Source: Spirochaetaceae bacterium (GTDB taxonomy: Bacteria > Spirochaetota > Spirochaetia > Treponematales > Rectinemataceae). Taken from it: a stretch of 7,362 nt of DNA. This document shows, piece after piece, positions 5,913 to 7,362 of the stretch (within the stretch, counting starts at the first letter, position 1; each line of letters starts with the position of its first letter). The stretch lies in assembly GCA_003452735.1 (NCBI GenBank), contig DMNL01000144.1, positions 1-7,362 on the forward strand, in the 5' to 3' direction. The position numbers and the translations under genes were made by a program. Under the pieces are notes generated by a model. The model was given only the letters and a program-made list of their open reading frames with translations. It was not told the origin of the DNA and ran no database searches.

Positions 5913-7362
5913 ATGTCTGTTGTTCGAACGACTCCAGTTCCACCAGATGTAGACATTGCTCAGTCGGCAGATATAAAGCCGATATCCGAGATTGCGTCAC
6001 GCTATAATCTAGGAGAAAAATATCTCGAGCACTATGGAACCGACAAGGCAAAGATTCGGCTAGAATTCTTATCAGATAGCCAGAAACAGCCGAGGCGAGG
6101 CAAGTATATCGATGTAACTGCAATTACACCTACGCCCCTTGGTGAAGGAAAGACAACAACGACCATAGGCCTTGCTCAAGGCTTGGGATATCTTGGCAAG
6201 AAATCTATTGCGACCATCCGTCAACCTTCTATGGGACCAACCTTTGGCATAAAGGGCGGTGCAGCGGGAGGGGGATATAGTCAGATTGTTCCAATGACAG
6301 ATTTCAATCTGCATCTGACAGGCGATACACATGCCGTGTCTGCAGCACATAATCTATGTGCCGCTGCTATCGATGCACGCATATACCATGAGAGCAGATG
6401 GTCGGATACATATTTCGAAAAGCTGGGCTTGAAAAAATTAAATATTGATCCATATTCGGTTCTATGGCGACGTGTAGTCGACATGAACGACAGAACTCTG
6501 AGGAGCATAATCATAGGCTTGGGCGGCTTGGAGAATGGCCCGCTGCGCGAAACAGGCTTCGACATATCCGTTGCAAGCGAGGTAATGGCGGTATTGGCCC
6601 TGGCTACGAGCCTCGAAGATCTACGCAAACGTATAGGAAAGATTGTTGTAGCTCTGGATAAGTCAGGTAAAGCGGTGACTACCGAAGATATTGGGGTAGC
6701 AGGAGCAATGACGATTCTCTTGAAGGATGCATTAAAACCCAATGCTCTCCAAACGCTCGAAGAGCAGCTTGCCTTTGTCCATACAGGACCTTTTGCCAAT
6801 ATTGCACATGGCAATTCTTCCATAACTGCAGACCTAATTGCTAGCGAGATTGCGGATTTCGTAGTAACAGAGTCAGGATTCGGTTCTGACATGGGATTCG
6901 AAAAACTGATGGATATTAAATGCAGAGCTTCGGGTCTTATGCCAGATGCAGTGGTTCTTGTGGCAACGGTGAGAGCACTCAAGATGCATGGTGGTGGGCC
7001 GAAAGTGACGCCTGGCAAACCGCTTTCCAGCGCTTATACTCAAGAGAACTTGGAGCTTTTGCAGGCAGGATTGACAAATCTCGTTGCTCACATTGAGATC
7101 ATTGGAAAATATGGACTTCCGGTGGTTGTCTCTATCAATGCATTCCCAAGCGATACAGAAGCCGAACATGCGCTTATCAAGGAAGCAGCTCTCAAAGCAG
7201 GCGCTTTCGACGCAGTTATAAGCAGGGGCTGGGCCCTTGGAGGAGAAGGCTGTGCTGAGCTAGCCTCGGCGATAGATAAGGCTTCATCTCAGCCACATAA
7301 AGCTAATTTATTATATCCTCTGGAAATATCCATAAAAGATAAGATAGAGATAATCGCTCATC
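5913..7362 (+). CDS. fhs: Formate-tetrahydrofolate ligase (10-formyl-THF synthetase), 3' truncated by the window
   Basis: The frame stays open from the ATG at 5913 to the right edge, giving 483 residues of an expected 555-590. The enzyme makes 10-formyl-tetrahydrofolate from formate, tetrahydrofolate and ATP in the cytoplasm. Both family signatures are intact: GIKGGAAGGGY (112-122) and VATVRALKMHGG (350-361). The ATP-binding loop is ITPTPLGEGKTTTT (71-84), followed by RQPSMGPTFG (103-112) and LTGDTHAVSAAHNL (135-148). WRRVVDMNDR (185-194) and HTGPFANIAHGNSS (290-303) are also family-typical. Compared with the Moorella-type enzyme as I recall it, there are a slightly longer N-terminus and about 13 extra residues near 161-174. 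The start has an excellent Shine-Dalgarno and probably its own promoter. The enzyme supplies purine and formyl-Met synthesis, and in acetogens it is the second step of the methyl branch of the Wood-Ljungdahl pathway. It is not diagnostic of acetogenesis on its own. Confidence 0.97.
   Translation, partial: MSVVRTTPVPPDVDIAQSADIKPISEIASRYNLGEKYLEHYGTDKAKIRLEFLSDSQKQPRRGKYIDVTAITPTPLGEGKTTTTIGLAQGLGYLGKKSIATIRQPSMGPTFGIKGGAAGGGYSQIVPMTDFNLHLTGDTHAVSAAHNLCAAAIDARIYHESRWSDTYFEKLGLKKLNIDPYSVLWRRVVDMNDRTLRSIIIGLGGLENGPLRETGFDISVASEVMAVLALATSLEDLRKRIGKIVVALDKSGKAVTTEDIGVAGAMTILLKDALKPNALQTLEEQLAFVHTGPFANIAHGNSSITADLIASEIADFVVTESGFGSDMGFEKLMDIKCRASGLMPDAVVLVATVRALKMHGGGPKVTPGKPLSSAYTQENLELLQAGLTNLVAHIEIIGKYGLPVVVSINAFPSDTEAEHALIKEAALKAGAFDAVISRGWALGGEGCAELASAIDKASSQPHKANLLYPLEISIKDKIEIIAH

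Noticed and set aside
6281..7018. Long open frame of 245 codons on the minus strand inside fhs
   Set aside because: It lies wholly antisense to an intact fhs with both family signatures, has low-complexity Ser/Ala/Thr-rich composition and matches no family I recognise. It is a shadow of the coding strand.
1..7362. A hidden novel multi-gene system (defence, mobile element, biosynthetic cluster, CRISPR)
   Set aside because: Every stretch over 150 bases is occupied by a recognisable housekeeping or transporter gene. No direct repeats, integrase, transposase or unexplained conserved gene set is visible.

Overview
The window reads as ordinary bacterial chromosome of mid GC content (mid-40s percent by eye), with strong Shine-Dalgarno sites. 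All five complete genes and both partial genes lie on the + strand. The Sec signal peptide on a non-lipidated binding protein suggests a diderm host. A PcnB-type poly(A) polymerase with a basic tail, a Dpp/Opp-family transporter and a formate-tetrahydrofolate ligase would all fit a spirochaete (Treponema/Spirochaeta-like). That placement rests on recalled protein resemblance only and is tentative.

Layout: (1) 1-623, the 3' part of a pcnB-like gene, cut by the left edge. (2) 667-5770, a tightly packed five-gene peptide/nickel-type ABC importer operon in the order permease B, ATPase D, ATPase F, periplasmic binding protein, permease C. The junctions are TAA directly followed by ATG, a short overlap, an ATGA overlap and a 3-base gap, which all point to co-transcription and coupled translation. 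(3) 5771-5912, a non-coding leader region with a plausible sigma70-type promoter (TTGCCT-17-TAAAAT) and a hairpin that pairs the whole Shine-Dalgarno of the next gene. (4) 5913 to the right edge, fhs (formate-tetrahydrofolate ligase), cut at about 483 residues of an expected 555-590.

The five transporter proteins form one complete importer. The secreted binding protein captures a peptide or similar small ligand in the periplasm, the two permeases form the channel, and the two different ATPases power it. Fhs makes 10-formyl-tetrahydrofolate from formate for one-carbon metabolism and, in acetogens, for the methyl branch of the Wood-Ljungdahl pathway. No link between the transporter and fhs is visible beyond adjacency.

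I found no mobile element, CRISPR array, tRNA, rRNA, defence locus or clearly new multi-gene system. The observations most worth checking are the fourU-like hairpin over the fhs ribosome binding site, the unusual gene order of the transporter, and altered ABC signature motifs in both ATPases.
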